Positions 1-10,332 of a stretch of DNA of 64,000 nucleotides are shown here, in pieces (positions within the stretch are counted from its first letter, which is position 1; each line of letters begins with the position of its first letter). Made by a program: the position numbers and the translations under genes. Below the pieces are notes generated by a model. The model had not been told where the DNA came from, ran no database searches, and saw nothing but the letters and a program-made list of their open reading frames with translations. Location: assembly GCA_029532415.1 (NCBI GenBank), contig JAQOTA010000052.1:3224001-3288000 (forward strand), in the 5' to 3' direction. Source of the stretch: Marasmius tenuissimus (taxonomy: Eukaryota; Basidiomycota; Agaricomycetes; Agaricales; Marasmiaceae).

Positions 1-992
1 TCACGGAGCTGGAAGAGCCCCCTGTACTTCTGACGCTGGTGGCTCGATAAACTGAATCGTAGTAAGTTTGTCTGTTATCCTTATGTGTTGTGTTCTGAAT
101 GATTGACTTTTGGTCCAACTAGTCAGCTGTTTCGACAGTATATCAGGACAAATTATACGTGGCAGCTTGAAGATAGGCCTGCTAAAGGGCGGATATGACA
201 ACCAAGTAACGGTTGGATTTGCGCAGTTTGCTCGAGCCCATCGTCCGAACGCTTCAACGCTGAGCCTTCAATCACATTCACATGACGATTCGGCGTTCAA
301 ACGCTCACGCTCTACAATACATCTCAAGGCTGGCATATTGAAAATGATCGGAACATTCCAGTATCAGCTACGAGTGATCTTCAGAATGACCGCTAGCCCA
401 CAGCCCGATTTTCCAATCCCTTCATTCATCTCGACTCAGTCTTGATATCAGTAAGAAACGAAATGCTAGTGTTCAACCCCCAGCCTCACAGAAAGCGCAT
501 TATATGCAGGAAGCTGCGACGCAAGCGACAGCAAGAGACCGGATAGCCCAGACAGTAGCGTCGAGCTCCGCTTGAGGTAGCTCAGAGAGCGACGATAAAA
601 TGCGGTCGATTACAACAGCATTGGTAGGCTGTTCTATGCGAGAGCGGCCAGGATCGACCTCCGTAAGAACGGCCCGCTGGCGTTCTTGTCATTGGTCAAT
701 GTATGGGCGATTCCCTGATTGCCTGCGTCTGTGCGTGTTCATCGCTCATGTATAGAGGCTATCCAGGAATGAAGGGATATCCGGTTGAGGGCGTGGCTGT
801 TCCCATTGAATGTAGCAGGGAAAGGACAAGTGCTGAGGAACCCCGAGATAGATTGAGGGTAAATGTAACGATACACTCAGGTAAACTGACACGGGTAGAG
901 GACCAGGTATGGATGAATCCTTTTGATTCTCAAACTGTATGGATGTACGCCGACCTCGGGCGGGCTCCTAGCCCAGTCTAAAACAATTTACT
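1..992. other. intergenic, no gene supported
   Basis: Several short open frames exist on both strands (the longest about 110 codons, at 110-445), but none shows a recognisable motif, consistent codon pattern or splice-joined continuation. The stretch lies downstream of the oxidoreductase that ends at 993. A gene running in from the left edge cannot be excluded. Confidence 0.5.
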
Positions 993-2500
993 TTAGACAC
1001 TGGTAGGCGGACATGGCATGATAGACAGACGCACCTTCTCATAAACTTTGTCAATCCACTCCATATTTGCCACTGAATCCTCCTTCTCGACCCATACTGG
1101 TGGCCTTCTTCCCTTGAGCTTGTCCATGAACGCCGCCAGCTGGTACGTATAGGTCAACCACCAATCCTCGCCCTTCCAGTCTAACCCCGCGTCAGAAGGT
1201 TTGTACACCTTCTCGGTACGCGTGATTGTCTTCTTTCCATCCCGTTTGGTGACAGTAATGGAATGATATATGGTTGGATTAACGAAGTTGAGTATCTCAA
1301 GACTCCCCGATTCGCATTCAACAATCGCGGTTACTCGTGGAAAAGGGGGTATGAACCTATAGGGCATGGACAGGTCTACCTCAATCGTTCCAGTCACGTC
1401 GTTGGGGAAAGCAAAAACGGCCAATGTCTTCCTATCGACTTTGTCCTTGTGAGCGGTGTGGGACGAGGACTTGGGGCGGTGAAGTTCAGAGGTTGCAGAT
1501 ACGACTTCGGACGGGTTCAATCCCACGAGATATCGCAAGCAGCTTATCGTGTAACCTTCAAACAAAAACAAGGCGATGTCAAAAGATGAGATATCGACGA
1601 AGATGACGACGAACATACATCCCAGATCCATAAGTGCACCTCCTCCCAAGTCGTAGTGATATCGAATATCGTCATCAGACCAGTTGAAGGGTATCATCAG
1701 AGAGGCTTTGATGTTCTTTATGGGGCCCAACTCTCCACTCGTCACGATTTCCTTCGTTCGTTGGGTTGCAGGGTGGAACCTGGGTTTCGGAAGAACCAAA
1801 AAGTATCAGACTACCTCCGCTGTATCTGGACTGGAAAATGCCCCCGTACCTATAGTGGAATGCCTCAAGTAGGATCAGGTTCTTGCTTTCGGCAAACTCA
1901 AACATTTGTCGTGTCTCCTCAGCTGTATTGGATGACGGTTTTTCGAGTAGAACGTGTTTTCCTGCCGCCAGCGCCTTCATCGTCCACTCGAAGTGTAAGC
2001 CATTCGGAAGCTGGTCGGTCCAAAAGTCAGGTCGAGATCCGCCAAATCTTCGAGGTAAGAAACCCACTGGATTGTAGATGACTTCGATATTGGGGTCGTC
2101 TAGGAGCTCTGGTGTTTGACGACGTAGAAAGTCAGAGGGACACTGAGTGTTTAGAAGAACCGTACGTACTCTGATATCCCTCGTAAGCCTTTGGTATCCC
2201 ATGCTTCTTCGCGAATGCAGTAGCCTTGTTTAGGTCTCTCGCTGCAACTGCGTACACCTCAACTTCCGGATGGGCCTTCGCCGGTATGATTAGAGCAGCG
2301 GGCGCAATATTTGCGGCACCAAGGATCCCCCATTTGACGCCCTTGACGTTGCCGTTATCTTCTGCATTGCTTTCACGTCTCGGAGGATGGTAGGCCTGGT
2401 ATCACAAGGTCAATTTTACATCCAGTCTAATATTAGAGAGAGGGGAACGAACTGTGTATAACCGCTTGAATATGCTGAATATGCTGAAGATGGAGGCCAT
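993..2500 (-). CDS. Gfo/Idh/MocA-family oxidoreductase (dihydrodiol/D-xylose 1-dehydrogenase-like)
   Basis: NAD(P)-dependent dehydrogenase of the GFO_IDH_MocA fold, closest in my judgement to trans-1,2-dihydrobenzene-1,2-diol / D-xylose dehydrogenases; the true substrate is not deducible. Six exons: 2453-2500, 2170-2395, 2068-2108, 1850-2010, 1619-1779 and 993-1555. They join in frame to 399 aa, a usual length for the family. The first exon gives MASIFSIFSIFKRLYT. The Rossmann nucleotide motif is WGILGAANIAP (about residue 38); the family motif EKPSSNTAEE with its catalytic-site Lys (about residue 123) and LLEAFHYRFHPA follow. The C-terminal half is the beta-sheet substrate domain, including YHYDLGGGALMDLG. 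The start is the only ATG that splices into the Rossmann exon. No signal peptide, so probably cytosolic. All exons are intact, so the gene looks functional. Confidence 0.9.
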
Positions 2501-3553
2501 GGTGAATGTCGCCGGCACTATTCACGGATAAACAACCGACATGGTTGGCCGAGCTTACCACGGGCAACACGGGTGGGAGGGATCGTCGGTGAGAACGAAG
2601 ACCTGACTTGAGAACGGTAGCCTCAGAACGATGTCCCTGTTGTTCCCAGAGGGGCTGTGCATGAGCTTCGACTGAAATGTTAGTGCTTTGGGAAGTGAAG
2701 CTGTTAACAAAGTTTTCACAGTGCATGTCAAACCTTTCATCCCTTCGACCGAACTCACCCGGCGGCTGTCCTCAGAATGACTGTTGGGAATGCTACACCC
2801 GCAACAAGACCAGAGGCACATGGAAACAGCTGCTCAGTATCTTGTTTGGTCGAAGAATAGGCAAGGACAGTGGTTGATTGGATGGACAGAGATCGGGATT
2901 CGGGCTTCAAGCTGACGCCCGATGCCCCGGATAATCCGGGTTAGCACTGCATTCTCGCGTGGCAGTGCATGCCTCTCTTCCGCTTCGAAGTCGAAGTCCT
3001 TTTTGCGCCCGGAAAAGCTATGCACGTTTTACAGGACTTCAACAGCTTAGAAGTGACTCAGAGCCAGTCCTAATGACTCCTGGGCTCATATATATCGTCC
3101 CCTCGGTCAATTTGAGAAGCTATTTCAACCCCCCGTCGATCTTGCCACATTTCCGCACATCCCCCGTCATCCCACTGTATGCATACCATCGTGTATTCTC
3201 ACAGCACGCAGTTACAGTCCTCTTACTCCACGACAACTACCGAGTAGTCTACCTTGGTGATGGGTTGGCGCGGGCGCCGATCCGATCCCATTAGCCCTAC
3301 TATTCTAGCTCCTGCTGGCCAGGATGCTCTACTACCTATAGCACTTAGCTTGGTCGATTCCGCTGGCGGAATCTTCAAGCTCTAGCTACACCTGTTGTCG
3401 CTCTTACGGGCCTCTATCTGCCACCAACACTGGGGAATGCTCGTTGAATCTATTCTGTCTACACACAACTCTTGTTTGCGCTGTGTTCGATGCATTGCGA
3501 AATCAGAATCTCTGAGACAGCAATCAAGTCGAAGACGAGGGAGGCAAGAACAC
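2501..3553. other. intergenic, 5' flank of the oxidoreductase and left flank of the TIR element
   Basis: Short overlapping open frames only; nothing with a domain or convincing splice structure. The last six bases, GAACAC at 3548-3553, are the left copy of the putative target-site duplication of the element that follows. Confidence 0.45.
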
Positions 3554-3902
3554 TATGAGTGTTAAAATGGGAAAAAAATAAAATGCCCCCCCGACCTAAC
3601 TTTAGTGTCCCCCCGTATTGTAGCTTTTTCCCCGCGTACTCTACCTTTCCCGCGCATACTCCAGGTTTTTCGCGCGGCTGCTAAAATTTCCGCGCGCGCA
3701 ATCAGGTTTCCCCGCGGAATTTCACATGCACGCTTATAGGCACCTAGGCTAATTCCCACACGTATCCCACATCTTTAGTCGTCCCTCATACCTCAGGCAT
3801 AGTTTACTAAGCTAAGCTATGTATCAGAACATTGAAATATGATGTATAAAAGTATTCACAACAATTTTCTAATACTTCTGAGCAGATTTGACTGACCTAC
3901 AG
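3554..3902 (+). repeat. left terminal inverted repeat (349 bp)
   Basis: Reverse complement of 6383-6731 with about two transitions. It contains G/C-rich homopolymer runs near the tip and a 65-codon frame on the minus strand (3562-3759) that recurs in the other repeat. The frame is probably only carried along by repeat identity. Confidence 0.9.
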
Positions 3903-4543
3903 CAGCAAAAGTCTCTGACTATCACAAATAGCACCCATTTCCAAAAATTCTCATGATCAGCAGCTGATTACCACATGGCAATGGCATGTTCTACAATGTC
4001 TGTGTGTTGCCTGGCTGGACCTGAACCACCAAGAACCACCCCCCTTGTCACATCTTTGCCCTTCAAATACAGGTGTGCTTGGAAACTTTATCTTATATAT
4101 GTACATTTGACCAGTTTATGAAGATACAATGCCAGAGTTCCGGGAGGATCATGCTCATGTTTTAACAACAAAACATGCCTTTGAGGTTGCGCAACGAGAG
4201 ACCGGAGTGTTGGTATTTGATGTAGTGGCCTTATGGGCAGATTGGACGAATGTAGAACAACTAAAGAGTCCGACAAAAACAAGAGCTAGGCTGGGCTTTG
4301 TTGATAAACTGGAACCAGGGTCGAAAATTTAGCAAGGCCAAAAATCCAATCAGACCCCTCTCTATCCTCCTTCACTCAAAAAGGAGTTTCGGAAATCAAA
4401 GCCAAAGCCTTCTTCAGCTAAACTTTTGGAGGGTCTGGCTATACGGGGACCGGATTCAATCTCATCAACTGGTTGTTCTATGGTTGTAGATTTTGGAGGG
4501 CTGGTACTTGAAGTACGTTTCTATTGTTGGAAGGATCATTGCC

Positions 4544-5958
4544 ATGGCCAATGCCACTTCATCTACACCAACGAGCTTTGCTGACATAGAGAGCAATCAT
4601 GGATATCGGCCTGGCCAATGTGGTCAACAGTCAGTAGCATCTAGTAGCTCTGGTCCCTTGTCAGTATCAAACTCAAAGGTTAAAGGCAAGGCTCGTGAGG
4701 TGGGTATAACTTGTTTGGCACTCAGCTTTCTATATATTCCAGCAATCAATGTATTGACTATATTATAGGTTCCTGAATTCTTTGAGTTTGGGAAGGTTTT
4801 TGTGTTCATAGACAGGTGTTCAAGAAGCAAGGCTAAGGTTCATTCTTCACTATGATTTGACATATCTATAAATTCTGACCGAGCTGTGATTCAAACTAGA
4901 ATGGCGAATGGGACTTTATTTTCAAGTCCTCCTCATGCACCACCAAGCCGGTTCCCTCTCCTGCTGAATTCGATCAAGCCCTACACCATGGTTGTGCAGC
5001 AGAGTGTGACATTCGAGAAGGGCCTTGGTGTTTACCACTGGACATGGAGGCTGACGATGTTATGGACTTTCTTTGTTCATCACTTCCTGACCTTATCAGC
5101 TATCTTCGCTCGGTGAAACCTGTCCCTAACAAGGACTTTCTTGAAGAAATGGATCCTGAGCACAAGCACTTTCTTCCCCCTCTGATCCCCCTGGTCAGCA
5201 CAAGGGGTCGTCGTCTCGCCATTTCTGCTGGTACCTGCGAGTACCCTCCAACAACATTCACACAGAATCTTTCTTGGCTATCCCCGAATAGGAGCAAGGG
5301 AGGATCGCTTGCATCCCTCACCCACACACACTTTCTTCGTGAGTCTCTTATATTCTTTTTGATTGAGCAGCACCTTGATAATCAAATCATTTTTCCTAGT
5401 CACAAGGTCTACAATTGGCAAAGGTGACACTTGTTCTTGGAACAGACCATCAAGGACTCTTCCTCCTCAATCGACCCAGCCTCACAACAAAGCCAAAAGT
5501 GATGACGAGGATCAGGACACAATCAACGACTTCACAGAAAGCGAGGCAGACCAAGGCAATAGCCCGATTGACAACAATGGTGGATCTGAATCAGTGTATG
5601 ACGATACAGACTCCATTGTTGAAGAGGTCAAGCCAGTCAAATGCAACCTTTGGAAACGAACAACTCGTGGTAAGCTAGTCTGTCTTATGTTTGACTGGGT
5701 GTTGATTTCTCCCCAGTGTACATTAGCGACTCAGAAGATGACTTTGAGCAATGTGATCATGACAACGCTAAGGTCCTAACCCCTGATTCCCTGTCATGCA
5801 ACAACACAGACACTGAACAGGAGGACATTGAGGTCTCCGCTATGTTCAATTCCATGGTCTCGGTATCTGAACAACGTTCATCTTCACCAATTGCTGTGAA
5901 TGACCCCTTGGTTGTCTATAATGTCTTCACAGGCCCGCTTCCTGAGCTTACATTTTAG
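4544..5958 (+). CDS. transposon cargo gene, acidic protein of unknown function
   Basis: I do not recognise this protein. Five exons join in frame across short GT-AG introns: from ATG 4544 to about 4699; about 4769-4834; about 4901-5340; about 5400-5669; and about 5717-5958, ending at TAG. The product is roughly 390 aa. The N-terminus is Ser/Thr rich. A middle block has the look of a folded domain (VPEFFEFGKVFVFIDRC, then NGEWDFIFK and several Cys/His). The C-terminal third is strongly acidic (DDEDQD, SDSEDDFEQCDHDN) and ends PLPELTF. No DDE triad, helicase or reverse transcriptase signature is visible, and there is no signal peptide. The open, well-spliced structure inside a young element suggests it is expressed. 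It could be a captured host gene or an undescribed transposition factor. An upstream frame at 4129-4329 may be an additional 5' exon or noise. Confidence 0.6.
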
Positions 5959-6382
5959 GCGACCATTATTTCTTGATGATCATGCACGAACACTACACTC
6001 GTTACCTACCATCTACGCTCTTTCAACTCAATGGTTATACCTTTTGTGGTTGTTGCTCACTGGCTTGATCAATACCCACATGTACTTACTACTATCACTC
6101 CTCCTCCACTACTTTGCCACAATCACTCCCCCCACCACTGTACATACTGCTAGCATAAACAATCGTTGATCCATTGCCCTTCTTTATACTGAAAGAGACC
6201 CTTAGATCTTGTGGGTCATACATAGCACAACTAGGGTGGTGTTGAGTGCTATTGCATTCCAGTGGATAATTGTGATGAGCACAAAGCAGGTAGAAAACTA
6301 CCCATATATTGCTCTGATTGTGAGAAATCTTGGCGCTGATTAGAGACTAAGCACCGGTTGTGATAGCCAGACACTTTTGTGG

Positions 6383-6731
6383 CTGTAGGTCAGTCAAATC
6401 TGCTCAGAAGTATTAGAAAATTGTTGTGAATACTTTTATACATCATATTTCAATGTTCTGATACATAGCTTAGCTTAGTAAACTATGCCTGAGGTGTGAG
6501 GGACGACTAAAGATGTGGGATACGTGTGGGAATTAGCCTAGGTGCCTATAAGCGTGCATGTGAAATTCCGCGGGGAAACCTGATTGCGCGCGCGGAAATT
6601 TTAGCAGCCGCGCGAAAAACCTGGAGTATGTGCGGGAAAGGTAGAGTACGCGGGGAAAAAGCTACAATACGGGGGGACACTAAAGTTAGGTCGGGGGGGC
6701 ATTTTATTTTTTTCCCATTTTAACACTCATA
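6383..6731 (-). repeat. right terminal inverted repeat (349 bp)
   Basis: Inverted copy of 3554-3902. The two visible differences (for example CGCGCATAC on the left against CGCACATAC here) are transitions. The element ends at CACTCATA, followed by GAACAC. Confidence 0.9.
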
Positions 6732-7306
6732 GAACACGAAGTCACAGGATCGTGCTACGGAACGCCTCAGATACGCGGAAGCTAGGCTCGGACCACGGGC
6801 AATATTGAAAAGACGAAAAGAAGAAGACTGGATTGCAAACTACAAATAATACATTGAGCCGGGAGGAAAAAGAGGTACGTGTGTCAAAGCGTGGAACGAA
6901 CTAATGGGAATGGAAGCATCTAGGATACGGCAATCTATCGAACAAGCTATCAAGTTACAAGTAAGTACATTGGAGAATTTCTCTGGAGCAGCGGCAAATA
7001 TCGGGCTCAGTGTTCCACACGAGACGCGAACATAAATATGCACGGGCAGCCAGGACCTCTTTTCAAGGAAGACTCAAGAAGAGCCAAAGGGCAGGCGAGT
7101 GATAGGAGAATCTTGGGCTCCTTCTGGAAAGAAGTACAGAGTCAGAAAGAGAATTCGCACATGAAGAACGAAAAAAACTCACTCGACTTTCGCCGGCGTT
7201 GCGCCTGCGTTTTTAAACGCATCCAGATTAGACGTCAGTCATACAGCAGTTAGAGCTAGGCAAGGATCGTTGGAGGGGTCAAGGAATCGCTTCTTCGGCA
7301 GGGGGT
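6732..7306. other. intergenic, 3' flank of the first bZIP gene
   Basis: Begins with the right target-site copy GAACAC (6732-6737). No coding signal seen. Confidence 0.5.
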
Positions 7307-8008
7307 CTACTCGCTCCAGTCGGGGCAAGCCAACCCCAATCCTTGGCTCTCCAACATCCTCCTGAGCATTTCTGCGCGGGTTTTCCACTTCTCGGTCTCC
7401 ATGGTAAGTTGGTCGACCATCTGTTCCAACTCCTGCTTGTACATCTCCTTCTTCTTTCGGCTTCGGCGAGCAGCCAGGGTGTTCCTATGCCTCTGGTACT
7501 GGAGCTTCTGCTTCTCCGTCGCGTTCGGTGGGAGCTCTTCCAGTTCCTCGTCGTCTGACGACTGAATCTGGAGATGGGAGTTAGGGCGACGTCTGGGAAC
7601 GCTCGAGTAGGGATGAGGATCAACTCTGGCCCTCCTGGTCGTCTGGGGACGAGAAGGACCCGCCCGAGGTGCCTGATTAAAAGATGTATCAACAGGACTC
7701 GGCTGGATATATCTCCGAGGGTCCACCGGTATCGCCGCTTCATGGGAAACCTCAGCGTAGTGATGATATTGGGCTTCAGCGATGGCTGGGTTTAGCGGGT
7801 ATTCGTAGAACGTCGTGGGGGCAGGCGGAGCCGGTGGCGAAAGGGTAGGGTCAGAACTAGTCGGGGAGAGGAGAGATAGATGCTCCATGTTGGAAATCGG
7901 AGAATACATCGAAATATTAGGTCCGGGGTTCTGGTGTTGATGATGGTGTTGTTGTTGCTGGGGGTAGCCGGTCAGATAGCTGTTGTTGGTGTAGTCATAC
8001 GAGGCCAT
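7307..8008 (-). CDS. bZIP transcription factor, GCN4/CPC1-like
   Basis: Single-exon gene of 233 aa, expected in the nucleus. The N-terminal region is Gln/His/Pro rich and disordered (activation-type). The basic region near residue 178 has the bZIP signature N-x7-R as NTLAARRSRKKK. It is followed by a leucine-zipper heptad series (MYKQELEQMVDQLTMETEKW) and the tail ACPDWSE before the stop. An acidic block, SSDDEELEELPPNATEKQK, precedes the basic region, as in amino-acid-control activators. The start is the first ATG of the frame (MASYDYTNN) and agrees with the layout of the second bZIP at 9682. The two share the block before the basic region, the zipper and the last six residues, so they are duplicates. 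Target genes cannot be told from the window. Confidence 0.92.
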   Translation of the reverse strand: MASYDYTNNSYLTGYPQQQQHHHQHQNPGPNISMYSPISNMEHLSLLSPTSSDPTLSPPAPPAPTTFYEYPLNPAIAEAQYHHYAEVSHEAAIPVDPRRYIQPSPVDTSFNQAPRAGPSRPQTTRRARVDPHPYSSVPRRRPNSHLQIQSSDDEELEELPPNATEKQKLQYQRHRNTLAARRSRKKKEMYKQELEQMVDQLTMETEKWKTRAEMLRRMLESQGLGLACPDWSE

Positions 8009-9681
8009 TGTGAGTACGAGTGATTCGACAGTAGATTCTATGCAGAGGAACTGGTTTTTCCGAACATTGCAGAAATTTTGTTATATACGACGTCTCATCG
8101 AGGCAGTACTAACAGGCTGTACCGAGGTTGTTTGTTTTCTAATGGGGTTAAGATGGCAGGATAGCACTGCCCCACACCGCCGCATACGACCGACGTTCAT
8201 TCCGACCCTGTTCACCGCCAGTGTTCATTAGGAGATCCCCTGAATTGCTGCTGTGCACACAGGTCGAGGTGAACAGCTGTGGTGAGGTAATGGGTATAAA
8301 ACGACGAGATGAAAAAACCGTGTAGGTTGAAATCCCCCCAAAGACCCCCAGAATTAGACGCACACCAAGTTGACCTCCTAACTGACTGAAAAAAAAAATG
8401 AGCCTGGGGATAATGGGTTCCCTGAGTACTGTGAATGACAGGGAATGTTGATTGCAGTCGCTGTGCATCGAACCTGCTAAGGAGTTCGGTCCCTTCAGCA
8501 CAATTAGTTGCAGCAGAAATGGAGGAGAGGACAGGCTCAAACATGCCTGCTGTACACCGCCTCCAGCCCGCACCCAAAAACAGCGGGATGGTTGAGGCAA
8601 CCATGGGAAGGAAGTGATGTCATGGGAGAGCAGGAAGTCTAGACTCCGAAGTCTCCGAGCGCTTTGACGCCGTTCCTCACGCCACATTACAACGTGCTGA
8701 GCTATGCTGTACTTGGCAGTGGGGAACATTCAAGCTCTCGAGGACGCTGAGCAGTGAGCTGGGCAATGCGACAATGACCTCATCTTCGTAATAGAGATTG
8801 TCGGCAGAAAGTCCTTAGCTCGAATCACCTGTGCATGGCATTCCGCAAATCATGGAGGCCCGTACTTAGCAATTAAGTAGAACCCAAGTTCCAAAGCATC
8901 ATAGGGGCAAAGGTGCCTAGGTCGTGTGCTGCCTGCACAGACATTCAACCTGGAAGAACCAATCTAGCCACGGTCTTCCTTGCAATGACTAACTCTGGCA
9001 TTAATTAGGGACGTAACAACCAAACAGAGGGGAAGAATATAAGGCAGGGGAATATATGTTGGACCAAAAGTTGCCATCCATTCAACCATGGCAATCGCAC
9101 TCAGGACCGGTCCGGGACGAGTCTACATCGAGAGTGTACTATCGATGACACCTCGGCGCCAAATAGCTTGGGTTTCGGTTCCTCCACGCAGGCGGCACGC
9201 TCCGCGTCCCGCACGGGATAAATAAATTTCGACCCATCATCTTAGAGAGATACGGCCAACTTGACTGATCATGAGACACCTCAATTGTGCTTCGATCTCG
9301 CGCGGCCGTTTGGAGATGCAGCTGATAATATACAATAGGCTCCAGGGTATGTACGATACAGTGGCGAAAAGATGAGATAGATATATGCGAGGGTATAATA
9401 GGCTGGTATATTCATGTTGAATACTGGGGCGTGATTATTAAGTTCGTGAAGTCGTAGGCATTTCGGAAATGAAGCAATTGAGTCGAACGGACTGAGGTCG
9501 CGTAAAGGAGGCCGCAGCTGTCTGGTCCTGAAAGGCCACATCTAGTGGTCGGTTCCGCGGACATTGTCAACAACGTCGACGGAGAGACTGGTTGCCAATC
9601 CAAGCGGTCGAGCAGCAGCAACGGAGAGGAGCAGAGCAAAGAAGGAAGTTTGGAATGCAGCGGGAGAGAGAAAGCTGTTGA
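8009..9681. other. intergenic between the two bZIP genes
   Basis: Upstream region of the 7307-8008 gene and 3' flank of the 9682 gene. Open frames of up to about 190 codons (8148-8729, minus) lack motifs and look like chance frames. A long leader with upstream ATGs is possible for a GCN4-like gene but cannot be fixed without transcript data. Confidence 0.45.
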
Positions 9682-10332
9682 TCACTCAGACCAATCAGGA
9701 CACGCAATCCCCTTGCTACGGATGAGCTGACGTAGCATCTCAGCCCGAGTCTTCCATTTCTGCCTTTCGATCTTTAGGTGCTCGACGTTCTCCTCGAGTT
9801 GCTGTTGGTACTCTAGCTTGCGTCGACGGCTGCGACGAGCAGCGATGGTGTTTCGCTGACGTCTGAATTCGATCTTCTCCTGATCGGTAGCATTCGAGGG
9901 GAGTTCCTCAGTGAGCTCGTCGTCCTCGTCCTCTGATTTCTGGACCTGGGAACGTTTCTTGAGGAAGTAGCTGGGGATCTCTTTCCTCGATGTCGAAGAA
10001 GGAGTGCTGTAGTGTCGTGGCTGAACCGGGGCGTCTAGGCCAATCAGATGATCTGGGGAGCGTCGAGTACGGACTACTCCCCTTATCGAATGCTGCGAGG
10101 TGCTAGGGGAGATTGGGCTTGGAGTCGATGCGGCATGCTGGCCCAAGTAATGAGGATCCATTGAATCGAGAAGAGGACCGTCGGAGCTGCCCTCCCCCAG
10201 TGATGGATCGGTGATGGAAAGATGGGGTGGCGTTTGATAGTAGTGGTGATTGAGTTCCATAAAGCTGCTGCCTGAAGGTGAAGAATCAAGAGAGTCAAGG
10301 GACGTATAAGAGTAGGCGGGTGATGGATTCAT
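9682..10332 (-). CDS. bZIP transcription factor, paralogue of the 7307-8008 gene
   Basis: bZIP activator of 216 aa if started at ATG 10332 (MNPSPAYSYTSLDS). Ser/Pro-rich N-terminal half; acidic stretch KSEDEDDELTEELPSNAT; basic region with the N-x7-R signature NTIAARRSRRRK; then a leucine zipper (QQQLEENVEHLKIERQKW) and the tail GIACPDWSE, nearly the same as its neighbour. The frame stays open upstream to 10731, so ATGs at about 10479 or upstream would give up to 349 aa. I chose 10332 because it gives an N-terminus of the same style and length as the paralogue, and because the extra part (Cys/Val rich) does not look like the rest. Nuclear regulator; probably dimerises with itself or the neighbour. 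Confidence 0.88.
   Translation of the reverse strand: MNPSPAYSYTSLDSLDSSPSGSSFMELNHHYYQTPPHLSITDPSLGEGSSDGPLLDSMDPHYLGQHAASTPSPISPSTSQHSIRGVVRTRRSPDHLIGLDAPVQPRHYSTPSSTSRKEIPSYFLKKRSQVQKSEDEDDELTEELPSNATDQEKIEFRRQRNTIAARRSRRRKLEYQQQLEENVEHLKIERQKWKTRAEMLRQLIRSKGIACPDWSE

Larger units (their letters stand above)
3554..6731. mobile_element. 3.2-kb DNA transposon with long terminal inverted repeats, unclassified
   Basis: The ends are near-perfect inverted repeats of 349 bp (3554-3902 and 6383-6731), with only about two differences and no length change. Weaker similarity continues for about 30 bp further in. The termini read TATGAGTGTTAAAATGGG inward. GAACAC occurs directly outside both ends (3548-3553 and 6732-6737), consistent with a 6-bp target-site duplication. 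Inside is a plus-strand spliced gene (4544-5958) without transposase motifs, so the copy is probably non-autonomous or belongs to a superfamily I do not recognise. The near identity of the two repeats argues for a recent insertion. The left outer sequence also reads CACTATG, which resembles a CACTA end, but the right end does not, so I do not assign it to that superfamily. Confidence 0.85.

Noticed and set aside
3551..3560. CACTA terminus for the 3.2-kb element
   Set aside because: CACTATG occurs only at the left end; the right end reads CTATGAG after reversal with different outer bases, and the flanks give a 6-bp rather than a 3-bp duplication.
3562..3759. 65-codon frame in each terminal repeat (also at 6526-6723)
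   Set aside because: Its conservation follows from the repeats being almost identical; no start context, partner exon or motif supports translation.
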